64,000 bases of DNA from Pantoea sp. GD03673 (GCF_029844725.1 NZ_JAOCKJ010000009.1:62001-126000), one strand, 5' to 3'; positions 1 to 9,465 are shown, counted from the first letter of the stretch. Translations and numbers: made by a program. The notes: a model not told the origin generated them from the letters alone.

Positions 1-1028
1 TGACGCTGCTGGCGCACTTCCTGGTGGGGTTAGACTGGCCAGTTGCGCTGGCGTTTGGTGCCATTGTCGCACCCACCGATCCGGTACTGGCGAGCCTCAT
101 CTCGGTAAACGATGCGCAGGATGATGACTCGCTGCGGGTGGCGATCTCCAGCGAAGCGGGTATGAACGATGGCTCCGCGCTGCCGCTGCTGATGCTGGCG
201 CTGCTGCTGTTCAATGGCGAGAGCCTGAGCGGGGGAATGCTGGCGCACTGGGGGGCGGTCGAGGTGCTCTGGGCGATTGGCGGCGGTCTGATCATCGGTT
301 TTGTTCTGGGGCAGCTGGTCGGCATGCTGGCGACCTGGCTGCGTAACGCCAACGGTGACGTCGCGCCCAACGATTTCCTCGCGCTGGCGCTGATTGCGCT
401 GAGCTATTCGCTGGTGGAGTGGCTGGGTGCTTCCGGCTTCCTGGCCGCCTTTGCCGCCGGATTGGGCCTGCGCCGTGCCGAGCTGGGCGTGTTCCGTCGT
501 CATCAGCCGGAGGATCTCTCAGATGATGAGCGCGTACTGCCTTCGGAAGCGCTGGTGAATCCCAACAAACGCCTTGCGCATCAGGGCGACAACAATATGG
601 TGAAGTCGATTGGGTTTGTAGTAGGCGATGCCCTCTCTTTTGGCGATACTATTGAACGTTTACTGGCGGCGGGCATGATGGTGGTGCTGGGCGTCACGCT
701 GGCGCAGCACTGGAATATTTACGGCGTCCTGACGGGACTGGTGCTGTTTGCTGTGGTGCGCCCGCTGGCCGTCTGGCTGGTGACGCTACGCGCCGGACTG
801 CCGCTGGGGCAGCGGCTGCTGATTGGCTGGCTGGGCATCCGGGGAATTGGCAGCCTGAACTACATCGCCTATGCCTGGACGCACGGCATGCAAGGCCCGC
901 AGATGGAAATCATGACGAATATGGCGTTAACGCTGGTGGTCTGCAGCGTGGTCATCCACGGCACCACCGTATCGCCGCTGCTGAACTGGCGTCAGAAGCG
1001 TATTGATGCCCTTCAGCGTAAGAGTTAA
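1..1028 (+). CDS. CPA1-family Na+/H+ antiporter, 3' part (cut by window start)
   Basis: The reading frame is already open at the first base (codons begin at base 3), so the true start lies outside the window. About 341 C-terminal residues are visible. The protein is polytopic, with many hydrophobic helices. It carries the APTDPVLAS motif and, shortly after, SSEAGMNDGSALP, which match the conserved ion-binding helices of CPA1 cation:proton antiporters (NhaP type). A charged loop (about 160-200 of the visible part) separates two membrane blocks, and the protein ends in a short basic tail. It probably exchanges Na+ or K+ for H+ across the inner membrane. The ion preference and exact subfamily cannot be read from the sequence. 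A small exported-protein gene follows after 23 bases and may be co-transcribed. Confidence 0.85.
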   Translation, partial: TLLAHFLVGLDWPVALAFGAIVAPTDPVLASLISVNDAQDDDSLRVAISSEAGMNDGSALPLLMLALLLFNGESLSGGMLAHWGAVEVLWAIGGGLIIGFVLGQLVGMLATWLRNANGDVAPNDFLALALIALSYSLVEWLGASGFLAAFAAGLGLRRAELGVFRRHQPEDLSDDERVLPSEALVNPNKRLAHQGDNNMVKSIGFVVGDALSFGDTIERLLAAGMMVVLGVTLAQHWNIYGVLTGLVLFAVVRPLAVWLVTLRAGLPLGQRLLIGWLGIRGIGSLNYIAYAWTHGMQGPQMEIMTNMALTLVVCSVVIHGTTVSPLLNWRQKRIDALQRKS

Positions 1029-1051
1029 CCCGAACGAACAGGAGTTAAAAC

Positions 1052-1396
1052 ATGAAAGTATCTCAGATAGTGCTGCTGAGCATCCTTGCCTCCGGCAGTG
1101 CGCTGGCGGCAGACGACGCTGGCACGGAGCAGAATGTCTACGCCAGTCAGTTGTGCCACATTGTCAGCGGCGAAAAAAAGGTGGCTACGGCGGATCATTA
1201 CGTCGAGCAGATGAAAACGACGGTGGCGGGCGGCCAGTCACCGTCGGCGATGAATCAGCCTGAATTTGATGAAGAGTCTGCACGTGAAGTGGCCAGTGCC
1301 TGGCTGCAACTGGGCGACGATGAGCGGGCTAAACTGCGCGTCAATGAACAGCAGTGCGAGCAGGCCGTAATGGCGCAATTCCAGCAGGAAGATTAA
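1052..1396 (+). CDS. Small exported protein of unknown function
   Basis: 114 residues, preceded by a good ribosome-binding site (ACAGGAG). The N-terminus is a Sec signal peptide: basic start MKVSQ, a hydrophobic stretch, then SALA before ADD, where cleavage is expected near residue 19. The mature part (about 95 residues) is acidic and helical and has two cysteines (in SQLCHIV and EQQCEQ) that could form one disulfide in the periplasm. The size, acidity and cysteine pair recall periplasmic acid-stress proteins such as HdeA/HdeB, but I see no clear family match and assign no function. It lies 23 bases after the antiporter gene and is followed by a strong terminator, so the two probably form one transcript. 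Confidence 0.75.
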   Translation: MKVSQIVLLSILASGSALAADDAGTEQNVYASQLCHIVSGEKKVATADHYVEQMKTTVAGGQSPSAMNQPEFDEESAREVASAWLQLGDDERAKLRVNEQQCEQAVMAQFQQED

Positions 1397-1411
1397 CCCC
1401 GCCGGAGAAGA

Positions 1412-1441
1412 TAAAAACGCGCCTGCCGGGCGCGTTTTTTT
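1412..1441 (+). terminator. Rho-independent terminator after the antiporter transcript
   Basis: A GC-rich hairpin (AAAACGCGCC / GGGCGCGTTTT, short loop) is followed by a T run, 15 bases after the stop of the small exported protein. Confidence 0.85.
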
Positions 1442-1564
1442 ATGGCTTTTCAGGGGGCATTGCGTACATAATCGCCACCCATGGCACCAGACTTGCATCT
1501 GTTGATTCTTCTGCAGCCTGCCGCAACGGTTCGCTGACATTTCGGGCATCATATAACAGGCATT

Positions 1565-2461
1565 ATGATTACGCGTCGACGCTTTATTCTCGGCACGGGA
1601 GCGCTCGGGCTCTCCATGACCACCGGCAAATTATTTGCCCGCGATGACATTATTCCCCTCTGGCCGGACGATCCGCCCGGCGGCGGCGGCCCGTCGGGCC
1701 AGTTGCACATTAACAGCACCGGTTCCTGGTCAAATATCGTCAGCCCGGCGATTCAGCGGTTTAAACCGGAAAATCCCAATGGTGAAGCGGTATTAATCGC
1801 CGCTGGCGGCGGCTATCGCTGGATCGGCATGGGACGTGAAGCCTGGCCGGTGGCACGCTGGCTGAACGCCAGTGGCTACACCGCCTATGTGCTCAGCTAT
1901 CGGCTGCCGCATGAAAAGTGGCAGGCGGGGCGGCTGGCTCCGCTGCAGGATGCGCAGCGTGCTATCCGGCTGGTGCGATCCTTTGAGCGCAAGGTGCATG
2001 TGCTGGGCTTCTCGGCCGGTGGCCATCTGCTGGGACTGGCGGCGGCGCGCCCGGACTTTGAATCCTATCCGGCCATCGATCCGCTGGATGAAGTGGTGCC
2101 CGCCGTAGACAGCGTGGGCCTGATCTATCCGGTCATCACCCTGGAAGCGCCTTATCAGCACACCAGCACGCATCTGATGATGGTCGGCAAAAATGCCACC
2201 CCGCAGGATGAGGCGAACTGGTCCGTGCAAAATTTCGTCACCCGGCAGTATCCCCCGACGTTCCTGGCGCAGGCCGAGGATGATCATACGTCCAACCCGT
2301 TTAACACCGAACTGATGCGCGACACCTGTCGCCGTAACCGCGTGCCGGTTGAGCTGATTCAGATCAGCAAAGGCGGACATGGATTTGGTCTGGGCAAAGC
2401 GGGCACGCCCGCGGCGTTGTGGGATCAGGCGTATGTACGCTGGCTGGATCGCGTGAGCTGA
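1565..2461 (+). CDS. Tat-exported alpha/beta hydrolase (esterase/lipase-like)
   Basis: 298 residues. The N-terminus MITRRRFILGTGALGLS is a twin-arginine (Tat) signal, so the enzyme is probably folded in the cytoplasm and exported to the periplasm. The hydrolase domain follows: an oxyanion-type GGGYRW segment near 81-86, nucleophile motif GFSAGG with Ser150, an acidic residue in the AEDDHTSNPF region and a catalytic His in GGHGFGL near the C-terminus. This combination is typical of the BD-FAE/acetyl-esterase group of alpha/beta hydrolases (for example xylan or sugar acetyl esterases). A Gly/Pro-rich linker (about 38-45) joins signal and domain. The substrate is unknown. It has its own terminator and stands next to the AT-rich island. 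Confidence 0.85.
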   Translation: MITRRRFILGTGALGLSMTTGKLFARDDIIPLWPDDPPGGGGPSGQLHINSTGSWSNIVSPAIQRFKPENPNGEAVLIAAGGGYRWIGMGREAWPVARWLNASGYTAYVLSYRLPHEKWQAGRLAPLQDAQRAIRLVRSFERKVHVLGFSAGGHLLGLAAARPDFESYPAIDPLDEVVPAVDSVGLIYPVITLEAPYQHTSTHLMMVGKNATPQDEANWSVQNFVTRQYPPTFLAQAEDDHTSNPFNTELMRDTCRRNRVPVELIQISKGGHGFGLGKAGTPAALWDQAYVRWLDRVS

Positions 2462-2516
2462 ATTGCACTGGCGCGGTGCTGCACTGCACGGTCAGCAAGC
2501 GGATGTGGATGCGGCA

Positions 2517-2556
2517 TAAAAAAACAGGCGACCGGGGTCGCCTGTTCTGTTTCTGA
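2517..2556 (+). terminator. Rho-independent terminator of the Tat hydrolase gene
   Basis: The hairpin AACAGGCGACC / GGTCGCCTGTT is followed by a T-rich tract. It begins about 55 bases after the hydrolase stop codon and marks the last clearly chromosomal feature before the AT-rich island. Confidence 0.75.
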
Positions 2557-2882
2557 AGCCCGGTGCGGCTTAGCGCATGGTCTTGGCTTACTTCTACACA
2601 TGCCCACTGTAGAAATCTGGAAACACTTTGATCTGCTCGCCATTCATTAATACACCACGATGGTTGTATCAAATGTGGGGCAGATTGGATCAAGTGAAAC
2701 ATGTTTTGGGACAAAAGCAAGTTAGTTTAATTACGCTAAAACGTTTCTATCAAACTAGAAAAAATATGCTAAAGACTTCATCGTTTGATATTTATAAAAC
2801 TACTTCTGTCTCTATAATTTAGCTAGGGGTAACAGCTCCCTCTAGCATATCTATGCAACAATGCACAACGATACCAATGTGA
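2557..2882. other. Gene-free left flank of the AT-rich island
   Basis: GC content visibly falls from about base 2620. I see no convincing gene. A short open frame on the + strand (2628-2822, 64 codons) includes a segment reading VKHVLGQKQVSLITLKRFY. This loosely resembles the C-terminal end of tyrosine recombinases, but it lacks the catalytic R/H/R/Y residues, so at most it is a remnant. The small inverted repeat at 2592-2614 lies at the composition change. The giant minus-strand gene ends at 2883. Confidence 0.4.
2592..2614. repeat. Inverted repeat at the left island edge
   Basis: TTCTACA, nine bases, TGTAGAA: a 7-bp dyad. A related dyad (TCTACA, 11 bases, TGTAGA) occurs at the other island edge (9466-9488). 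Read on opposite strands, both sites share TCTACACA followed after 7-9 bases by TGTAGAAA, so they are an inverted pair bracketing the island. They may be element ends or integration sites. Confidence 0.45.
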
Positions 2883-5800
2883 CTACCAATTAATTCTCTG
2901 TTGGACGGAAGTAGTGTCAGGGTCATATGTATTTTGACCATGACTGCGTATTACAGCATTTACTTTTATCGCATCGCCAATGACTTCCCTGATTTTTTCA
3001 ACTGCCTCGTCAGAGGCAATGACAAGCCATCCATTCGAACAAATATCATCCATTTTAGGTGGTTGTCGAGATATAGGACCATCTTTCCAGTAGATGCTTT
3101 CAACCATTACATCCCCTTTCTCATTGATCCAGCGGAATAATCGTTCATCAGAAACAGACCAACCTAGGAAAAAACCAATAGCTGGATTCAGTGCTAACCA
3201 CTCAATGCCTCCATGATCGACGTATGCACCTGTACCATAAATTACCAAGGATGGTTTGCTAGTGGCAGTGATTTCAGGGTAATCAATTGCAGACCAATGC
3301 ATCATACTTGGGAAGAAACCATAAGGTGACGTAACTACTACATCATCATTCCATACAGGATGACAGACTGTAGACATACGAACCTCCGTCGGTAAATCCC
3401 AATCTAACCAGCGCCAGGTTGTAAATTCACCAATAATTTTTTTTCCAGTGTCTATACGATCAGGAAATTGTGCAATACATTGTTCTATATTTTCCAACCA
3501 TTCATCATGATTATGAGATATGTTTCTATCTTTTGCTTTCGGTACAAAAATACACTCAGGTTTGATAGTGGGTTCAAGATCCAATAAAAATTCGTCACTA
3601 CGTTTGAAAATATCTCGCAGAAGATCAACTGCTTGAGGAGGTATTCTCCCTGCATCTAATAACTCGCATACCACATACGACAGTGCTAGCTTTGCCACTT
3701 TTGGTCTCAGCCGATGATAAGTCAGCTTGAGTCCAATCCCTTCCAACCAGTTTCTATAACTTTCTTCAGCTTGCTTATTCCATTCATTCTCTGGAATCAA
3801 GGTTTTCATAAGCTCAGACACTCTGTAGGCTAAGTTCTCAAACGGTACGTTTGACATATCAGCCACAAGCTTCGCTTCATTCATTAAAGCTCTCAGCAAC
3901 TCAATCGGGTCATCAACATCAGGGAGTGTTTCTCCCGGAAGGATAGCTGAAAAAGGAATAGCTTCATTTTTATTACTTATTTCTGGTAACTCCAATTCGT
4001 ATATCAAAGGTAACTTTGAGCGTTCATGTGGAGGTAGCCTACCTTCGATTTCTAGCCTAATAGATAAATCCAAGGCAATCATCCTGACACTAAAGTCTTC
4101 CGACGCACAAAGTGAAGATATTTCCTGCTCAAATTGAAGAGCAAATTCTTTGAAATCCTTTGCCAAGCTACTTAACAAAGATAATACTTTTACCTGCGTC
4201 AACCCAATTTTTTCTATTCTATGAGTTACTTGCCTAAGAATATCTGGCCAATTTTCTTCATTTTTAGTCAACTCAACGATTGCCTGATGAGCCATAACCC
4301 CTAATTCTGGAATAGCGATATCAAGCATATCGAATGCAAACTCAATGAGTAAACTGGCATCATTCTTCTCGCCAATGTCATCTAACAGTGCTGGTGGTTT
4401 CGTATGGCCTTGTTCAAAAGCGTCTAGCTGGTATACATGCTCTTTGATTTCCTTCCAAATTGGCAGGACATCTTTATTCTCAAAGAGGATGTCGACAATT
4501 TCTGGTAAGTTCCAAATTAAACTGCTTGGATACCTATATTCACTAATATAATCATCAACTAAACAAGCGAGCGCTTGAGGTCGCCACTTTTTAGCATCAA
4601 TTTTAATAAGGGCTTTAAATATCGACTGCCTAGAACCTCCATCCCAATGCAAATCCCAGCCTTTAGCATCCGAGTTATCGAATAAACCTTCTAATAGATT
4701 GTTCGCTTTATCTATTTCACCATGTGAAGCCAATGCGCCAGCAATACAAGAAATAAGATTATTATCAGGCTTAACTGGCTTTAGTAGCTTATAGAGTTCC
4801 TCTAATTGAGTGACGCTCATACCTTTCAAAAAAGGTTGAATTAAATTCATCCAGCGAAAATAATCAACGGATTTCACAGTTCGAAGAAGCTGAAAAAGGC
4901 CTTCAGAAGAATTAACTTTCAGCTGAGCCTCTTCATACGTAAGTCTTTCCCCGGTATTTAATATCAGATGGGGTTCATGAGTAGTATATTTTTCTTGGGG
5001 TGTAGAAATCGCCAATGATGCATAAGAACTATTGTCTAATCCTGCTTCTCTGACGCCAAGCGCTACCCCCTCTAACCACGAGTAACGATTTGAAGGTAAT
5101 AAATGTATGTTAATAGATGAAATAAGCTCTTCGATCTCATCCGCAACACTATTATCAGAAGATTGGCAGCATCGAGATACTAATTTTTTAGGCAGATCAG
5201 AGGGATTGTACTCTTCGAAAGGGATCAGCAGATTTTTCACCATCACTGATATTTCTTTCAATGGCGGACTTGAGCCATCAAGCATTCCAGATAGCAACCC
5301 TGTTAGGCCCGGAGCATAATCAATTCCTTTATGATCGAATAACCACCGCAAGAGCTTTAAACCATATGCCGGATTCCAACGTGTAGTATTAGTGATGAGA
5401 TCGAGCCCTGCTTCCTGAGTACCACGACCGTTTCCCGACTGTTGCAAATCTACTAACGCCAAAGAAAATCGACATATTTCATCGTAAGCTAAATTAGGAT
5501 ATTGACTGATGAACTTACCTAACCACGATACCCAATGGGAAAATTGCCTATCTTTCCTATGATATATTCCAAAAGAACTCATAAAGATTTTTGGTAACAA
5601 ACTAGCCGCTCGATTTGCTTTACCAATCTTTGACCACATTATAGAAAGTTCATAGTACTCAGATATTTTGGAGTGAATTTCATCAAAGTCTGGAATCTCT
5701 TTTTCGATTTGATCCAGTATGCCAATTAAAGCATCCCTGCTATATCCTTCCTTATATAAAGTGAAAGCAATTTCTCTGCGCCAGCTAGTCGGCCAATATC

Positions 5801-8800
5801 GTCTATCCCAATCTTTTCTAAACGCATCGGCTAGAGCAAAAATACAATCATTTCCATGTTGAGAAGTAGCATTTATCGCGAATTTAAAATAATCAACAGC
5901 TGCCGATTCAAACTCATACCACCCAATCCAGTCCCTTGTTTGGTTAAAAGGTTTTCGTAACAATTCAAATGATGGTTTTATTTCTTGTACAATAAAGCTT
6001 GGTAGCAGCTTCTCTCCAGCCCAACCTCTTCCCCAAATGCTCGAAAATCTCACTAAAGCGCGTTCAAATAACACATTCCCTGTATATTTTTTTTCTCTTT
6101 CATTTGGAACAACTTTAATAAGGTCAGTGCCTTGTCCCAGAGCTGCTCGTAGTCTATTAAGACGAATTCTATCTGCAAATGGACTTAGGTTCTTCCATTG
6201 GCCATGAACACCATATTTATAAAGTTTTGGCTGTTCTAGATTTTTAAACCATTCATTAGTTTTTTCTAAACTTCCATTTACTCTGTAATCCAGTTCAGCA
6301 ACCAACAGCTTGTCCGAAAAATCCAAGTCATTATTTTCAGACCAGCCAATAACAGCCTCGAATGCGGTGTCTACCAAAGCCAATGGAAATTTGTTAATGC
6401 ATATGGAGACACATAAATCTATAAGGCTATAAAAGTACTCATTTTTTTTGGATAAGAAATAAAAAAGCTCAGTTGTTTTCTCTTCATCTTTTGTTTCATA
6501 AACACCCTTAACCAACCGTCTCATTAAGCGAACATGCAGGTCTTCATCACTTTCACTCCATGCTCCTGCATCATCAACTTCATACTTCGTTTGGTGTATA
6601 GTTGAGACAAGGGCGCCTAGCGGCATGAAATAATGAGCTACATCAGCCCATAGTTTTAAATCTTCAGTTCCACCATGCTGCGGAACAACAGCATCTCCAC
6701 CCGACAAGTAACTTAGCGGTTCAGCACATTCAAATACTCTTTTAGCTTCATTAAAGAATTTATTCTCAGCTAGAACTTTAGAAAATTTAAGTGCTTGTGA
6801 ATCACTAACCCTTAGCAGTTCCCCGTCGAATATATAGTTAAGCGCTGAACTTACCCCCTTCGATGAAAATAAGAGATTAAGTACATCAACCTCATCAAGG
6901 GCATCTCTTCGTTCTCTAACCTCATGTTCAATTAAGAGACATCTCACTATGGCAAGCGGATCATTGAGCTCCTTAGCCGACAATAGAACAGCGTCAATAT
7001 CATCTGTCAAACTCGAAGTATTCCGAAGATTAAAGAACTGGTCTCTAAAGTAACCTTGAGTCCCTGTGTCAATTACAGCTTCCATCTGCTTAGCATTAAA
7101 AAGATGGTAAACTGCCTCCCAGCGCATTGGATTATTATCCTTAGAAGATTGAATACAGTATTCAGCTAATACCTTGTGATATTCAATATTTTTTGAATTA
7201 TCTAAATTACCAAATAGATTTCGGCTAGTTTTATCTAAAATAAACTGTCGAAAACTGTTATGAAAAAAACGCCAACTTACATCACTATCCTTCTTGAAAT
7301 AGTGGGATGCACCTGAAATAAAATCGCGAATAGTTGAATTATCAGACCATTTCTCAAGCAGTTGAGTATCAATTGGTACTCTCAATCTTGACAATAACGC
7401 AAGTAAGTCAACAAGCTTTTGATTACTCTCTATTTGTCGCCAATAAACTGAGTAGCTTTGTTCAATATGCCCTTGGTAAAGAGGAAAATCATCAATAGAC
7501 TCATCATAATCCCTACCCGATCTACTAGTAATAAATTGCAGCAAATAAACCAAAGATAGTGGGTGCCCCAATGATTTTTCGAAAATTTTCTTTTTATTAT
7601 CATCTGTTAGTTCGGAGCAACCCGGCCATTTGTTTATGGCTGCATAGACATTTGTCCGAGTGAGAGGAGATATGTTAATAGTTCGACTTTCATGCCTGAC
7701 ATGCTCCTTTATCGTGTTAGACAGATCTTTCAACTCCAGCGTTTGACTACCTAGAACGAATATCACCCCATCAGGCACGGTATTAGGTGGAGGTAAATCT
7801 GACAACAAACTCTGTAGAGGATTTTGCTCTCGCTGAATATGGTCTAATCCATCCACCATGATGACAGTTGTTACGCCATCATTTTTCCATTTCTCATGGG
7901 CTTGTTGAAGCTGCTCTCCTAACAGCGATAAGTATTCTTCTCTTGAGCCTGACTGCCCAGAACTTTCACCACGAAAGCCATGATTTTTTAGCGACAAGGT
8001 GATGTCATGAAGAAAAGTAGTCGCTTCACCACGCCCTTGATAAGTGCTATCGGGAACATACGCGTAATATCTAACTAATTTATATCCGGTTTTATACTTT
8101 AAAGTATTAGTAAGCGTTGTTGATTTTCCCGAGCCAGGAGTTCCAAGCAATGCGACATAGCCCTGCTTGGTTTGTGATAAAACATTAGATATAGAGCTAA
8201 CAGTGTCCTCGATTTCTTGATAGGTTCGGTCGATTGGAAATTCGTGAACAAATTTATGCTTAAATCGATGACTCCACGCCATCCGATCCAACATATCATC
8301 TTTGGACAGCTCAATAATTCGACGTTCACCTCCTGCCATTTTCGTCAGTAGGTTATATATTTTTTCAATATCTTCTTGTTTTCTTGCTTGCCCCTGATTG
8401 GTTATAGGGATATCAGTTGGTCGCTTATAGTTAAATTCAAGCTCACAACAATGAATAAAATTCAAAAATTGGTCATCATTGAAATTTGACCGTTTCTGTA
8501 GGTCCAACAATGCCTCTTTCCAACATTCGGCTACTTTATCAAAGCCAGTTTCACACCATCTTCTATCAAACCAACATTCTTTTAAGAAAGATTGAAAGTG
8601 AGCATGTTGAGGGACTGTATCGCCTAAAGGAATCTTTGCGTTAGGGTTTGAGGTCGGTACTAATTTGTGAAGCAGATGAACTTTTACAGTTCTTTCTTTG
8701 TAATTTTCTTTTAAGTGTTTCCATCCTTCTGAAAGCTGCCTGAAAAGGCTAAGCTTTTCATCTCCTTGCTTTGTAGAGCTATCTCTTACAAAGTCTGCAT

Positions 8801-9029
8801 AACTTATTGATTCAACGTATTCCGCCCATTTCACTTGATACGCATCAAGTTTACCAGTAGTCGCTATGAGTATGTCATCCAAACTTCCTGCATCTGGGTC
8901 GGCAACACGAAACCACTCGAGACTTCCATCAAGTAAAGCTTCATATATTAGGCCTGCAGCTATTTCATACTGAGGTACATACCCCAGCATGGCAGTACGC
9001 TCACCATTACCTGAATTAGTATTTGACAC
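2883..9029 (-). CDS. Avs-like giant STAND NTPase with N-terminal nuclease domain (probable anti-phage defence)
   Basis: 2048 residues, GTG start with AAGGAG nine bases upstream. Domain 1 (about 15-210): GYVPQYEIAAGLIYEAL, then Asp51/Asp52 and Gln65-Val-Lys67 (YQVKW). The spacing and QxK ending fit a PD-(D/E)xK nuclease of the Cap4/DUF4297 type. Domain 2 (about 260-600): P-loop NTPase with Walker A GTPGSGKST (296-304) and Walker B VIMVDGLDH (389-397), as in STAND ATPases, followed by winged-helix-like sequence. Domain 3 (about 600-2048): long and helical-looking without recognisable motifs, with a distinct C-terminal part rich in Trp, Tyr and Gly. Known Avs proteins have this order: the C-terminal repeats bind a phage protein (terminase or portal), the NTPase oligomerises, and the nuclease cuts DNA. 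I infer the same here; the target and exact Avs class are unknown. The gene is AT-rich compared with both flanks, stands alone, and was probably acquired horizontally. Confidence 0.8.
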   Translation of the reverse strand: MSNTNSGNGERTAMLGYVPQYEIAAGLIYEALLDGSLEWFRVADPDAGSLDDILIATTGKLDAYQVKWAEYVESISYADFVRDSSTKQGDEKLSLFRQLSEGWKHLKENYKERTVKVHLLHKLVPTSNPNAKIPLGDTVPQHAHFQSFLKECWFDRRWCETGFDKVAECWKEALLDLQKRSNFNDDQFLNFIHCCELEFNYKRPTDIPITNQGQARKQEDIEKIYNLLTKMAGGERRIIELSKDDMLDRMAWSHRFKHKFVHEFPIDRTYQEIEDTVSSISNVLSQTKQGYVALLGTPGSGKSTTLTNTLKYKTGYKLVRYYAYVPDSTYQGRGEATTFLHDITLSLKNHGFRGESSGQSGSREEYLSLLGEQLQQAHEKWKNDGVTTVIMVDGLDHIQREQNPLQSLLSDLPPPNTVPDGVIFVLGSQTLELKDLSNTIKEHVRHESRTINISPLTRTNVYAAINKWPGCSELTDDNKKKIFEKSLGHPLSLVYLLQFITSRSGRDYDESIDDFPLYQGHIEQSYSVYWRQIESNQKLVDLLALLSRLRVPIDTQLLEKWSDNSTIRDFISGASHYFKKDSDVSWRFFHNSFRQFILDKTSRNLFGNLDNSKNIEYHKVLAEYCIQSSKDNNPMRWEAVYHLFNAKQMEAVIDTGTQGYFRDQFFNLRNTSSLTDDIDAVLLSAKELNDPLAIVRCLLIEHEVRERRDALDEVDVLNLLFSSKGVSSALNYIFDGELLRVSDSQALKFSKVLAENKFFNEAKRVFECAEPLSYLSGGDAVVPQHGGTEDLKLWADVAHYFMPLGALVSTIHQTKYEVDDAGAWSESDEDLHVRLMRRLVKGVYETKDEEKTTELFYFLSKKNEYFYSLIDLCVSICINKFPLALVDTAFEAVIGWSENNDLDFSDKLLVAELDYRVNGSLEKTNEWFKNLEQPKLYKYGVHGQWKNLSPFADRIRLNRLRAALGQGTDLIKVVPNEREKKYTGNVLFERALVRFSSIWGRGWAGEKLLPSFIVQEIKPSFELLRKPFNQTRDWIGWYEFESAAVDYFKFAINATSQHGNDCIFALADAFRKDWDRRYWPTSWRREIAFTLYKEGYSRDALIGILDQIEKEIPDFDEIHSKISEYYELSIMWSKIGKANRAASLLPKIFMSSFGIYHRKDRQFSHWVSWLGKFISQYPNLAYDEICRFSLALVDLQQSGNGRGTQEAGLDLITNTTRWNPAYGLKLLRWLFDHKGIDYAPGLTGLLSGMLDGSSPPLKEISVMVKNLLIPFEEYNPSDLPKKLVSRCCQSSDNSVADEIEELISSINIHLLPSNRYSWLEGVALGVREAGLDNSSYASLAISTPQEKYTTHEPHLILNTGERLTYEEAQLKVNSSEGLFQLLRTVKSVDYFRWMNLIQPFLKGMSVTQLEELYKLLKPVKPDNNLISCIAGALASHGEIDKANNLLEGLFDNSDAKGWDLHWDGGSRQSIFKALIKIDAKKWRPQALACLVDDYISEYRYPSSLIWNLPEIVDILFENKDVLPIWKEIKEHVYQLDAFEQGHTKPPALLDDIGEKNDASLLIEFAFDMLDIAIPELGVMAHQAIVELTKNEENWPDILRQVTHRIEKIGLTQVKVLSLLSSLAKDFKEFALQFEQEISSLCASEDFSVRMIALDLSIRLEIEGRLPPHERSKLPLIYELELPEISNKNEAIPFSAILPGETLPDVDDPIELLRALMNEAKLVADMSNVPFENLAYRVSELMKTLIPENEWNKQAEESYRNWLEGIGLKLTYHRLRPKVAKLALSYVVCELLDAGRIPPQAVDLLRDIFKRSDEFLLDLEPTIKPECIFVPKAKDRNISHNHDEWLENIEQCIAQFPDRIDTGKKIIGEFTTWRWLDWDLPTEVRMSTVCHPVWNDDVVVTSPYGFFPSMMHWSAIDYPEITATSKPSLVIYGTGAYVDHGGIEWLALNPAIGFFLGWSVSDERLFRWINEKGDVMVESIYWKDGPISRQPPKMDDICSNGWLVIASDEAVEKIREVIGDAIKVNAVIRSHGQNTYDPDTTSVQQRINW

Positions 9030-9429
9030 TCGAATATGCTCCTTAAAAAGATAATGCCACGCTTCCTTTAGATATTTAATAAAATAATTTAAATATACTT
9101 AACGAATACTAGTAGCCGGGGAATACTTAATCGATATGGTCTCCAAAGCTTATCGCTTGCCCCTTTTTCCCAATACTTATTCTTCCTATATACTGAAAAC
9201 TAATTTATCTAAGCCATTAACAGTAGAGACTTTGAATCATTACTAATATTTGGTCAAGGACTTAGACAAGGTGAAGATAGTTCTGCAGGTCCTAACACCG
9301 AATCGCTACCGTTAAGACGTCACTTTGTCGCATTACTAAATTTTGATCAACACTAGGCGAGTGATGTTCATCTCAATTCACGTTGCTAACTTTGAATGGG
9401 CATAAACGTTCTAGTATCAATGAGTCAAT
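9030..9429. other. Gene-free right flank of the AT-rich island, promoter region of the giant gene
   Basis: About 400 AT-rich bases with no plausible gene on either strand. The first 90 bases upstream of the giant gene are extremely AT-rich and probably hold its promoter, but no single -10/-35 pair stands out. An imperfect 29-base direct repeat (9229-9257 and 9322-9350) lies in the middle. A weaker third match starts at 9389 (ACTTTGAAT). These could be transposase-end or regulator binding sites. Confidence 0.5.
9229..9350. repeat. Two imperfect 29-base direct repeats in the island
   Basis: Copies at 9229-9257 and 9322-9350 share ACTTTG, CATTACTAA and a terminal TCAA in the same spacing, with most of the 29 positions identical and a 93-base offset. 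They lie upstream of the giant defence gene and near the island edge. The function is unknown. Confidence 0.5.
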
Positions 9430-9458
9430 AAAGGCCAGAGAACAATGCTCTGGCCTTT
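9430..9458. terminator. Bidirectional terminator downstream of gor
   Basis: A perfect 11-bp stem (AAAGGCCAGAG / CTCTGGCCTTT) with a 7-base loop. It lies 44 bases past the gor stop on the minus strand and also has a T-rich tract on the plus side, so it can insulate gor from the island in both directions. Confidence 0.8.
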
Positions 9459-9465
9459 CAGTTTT

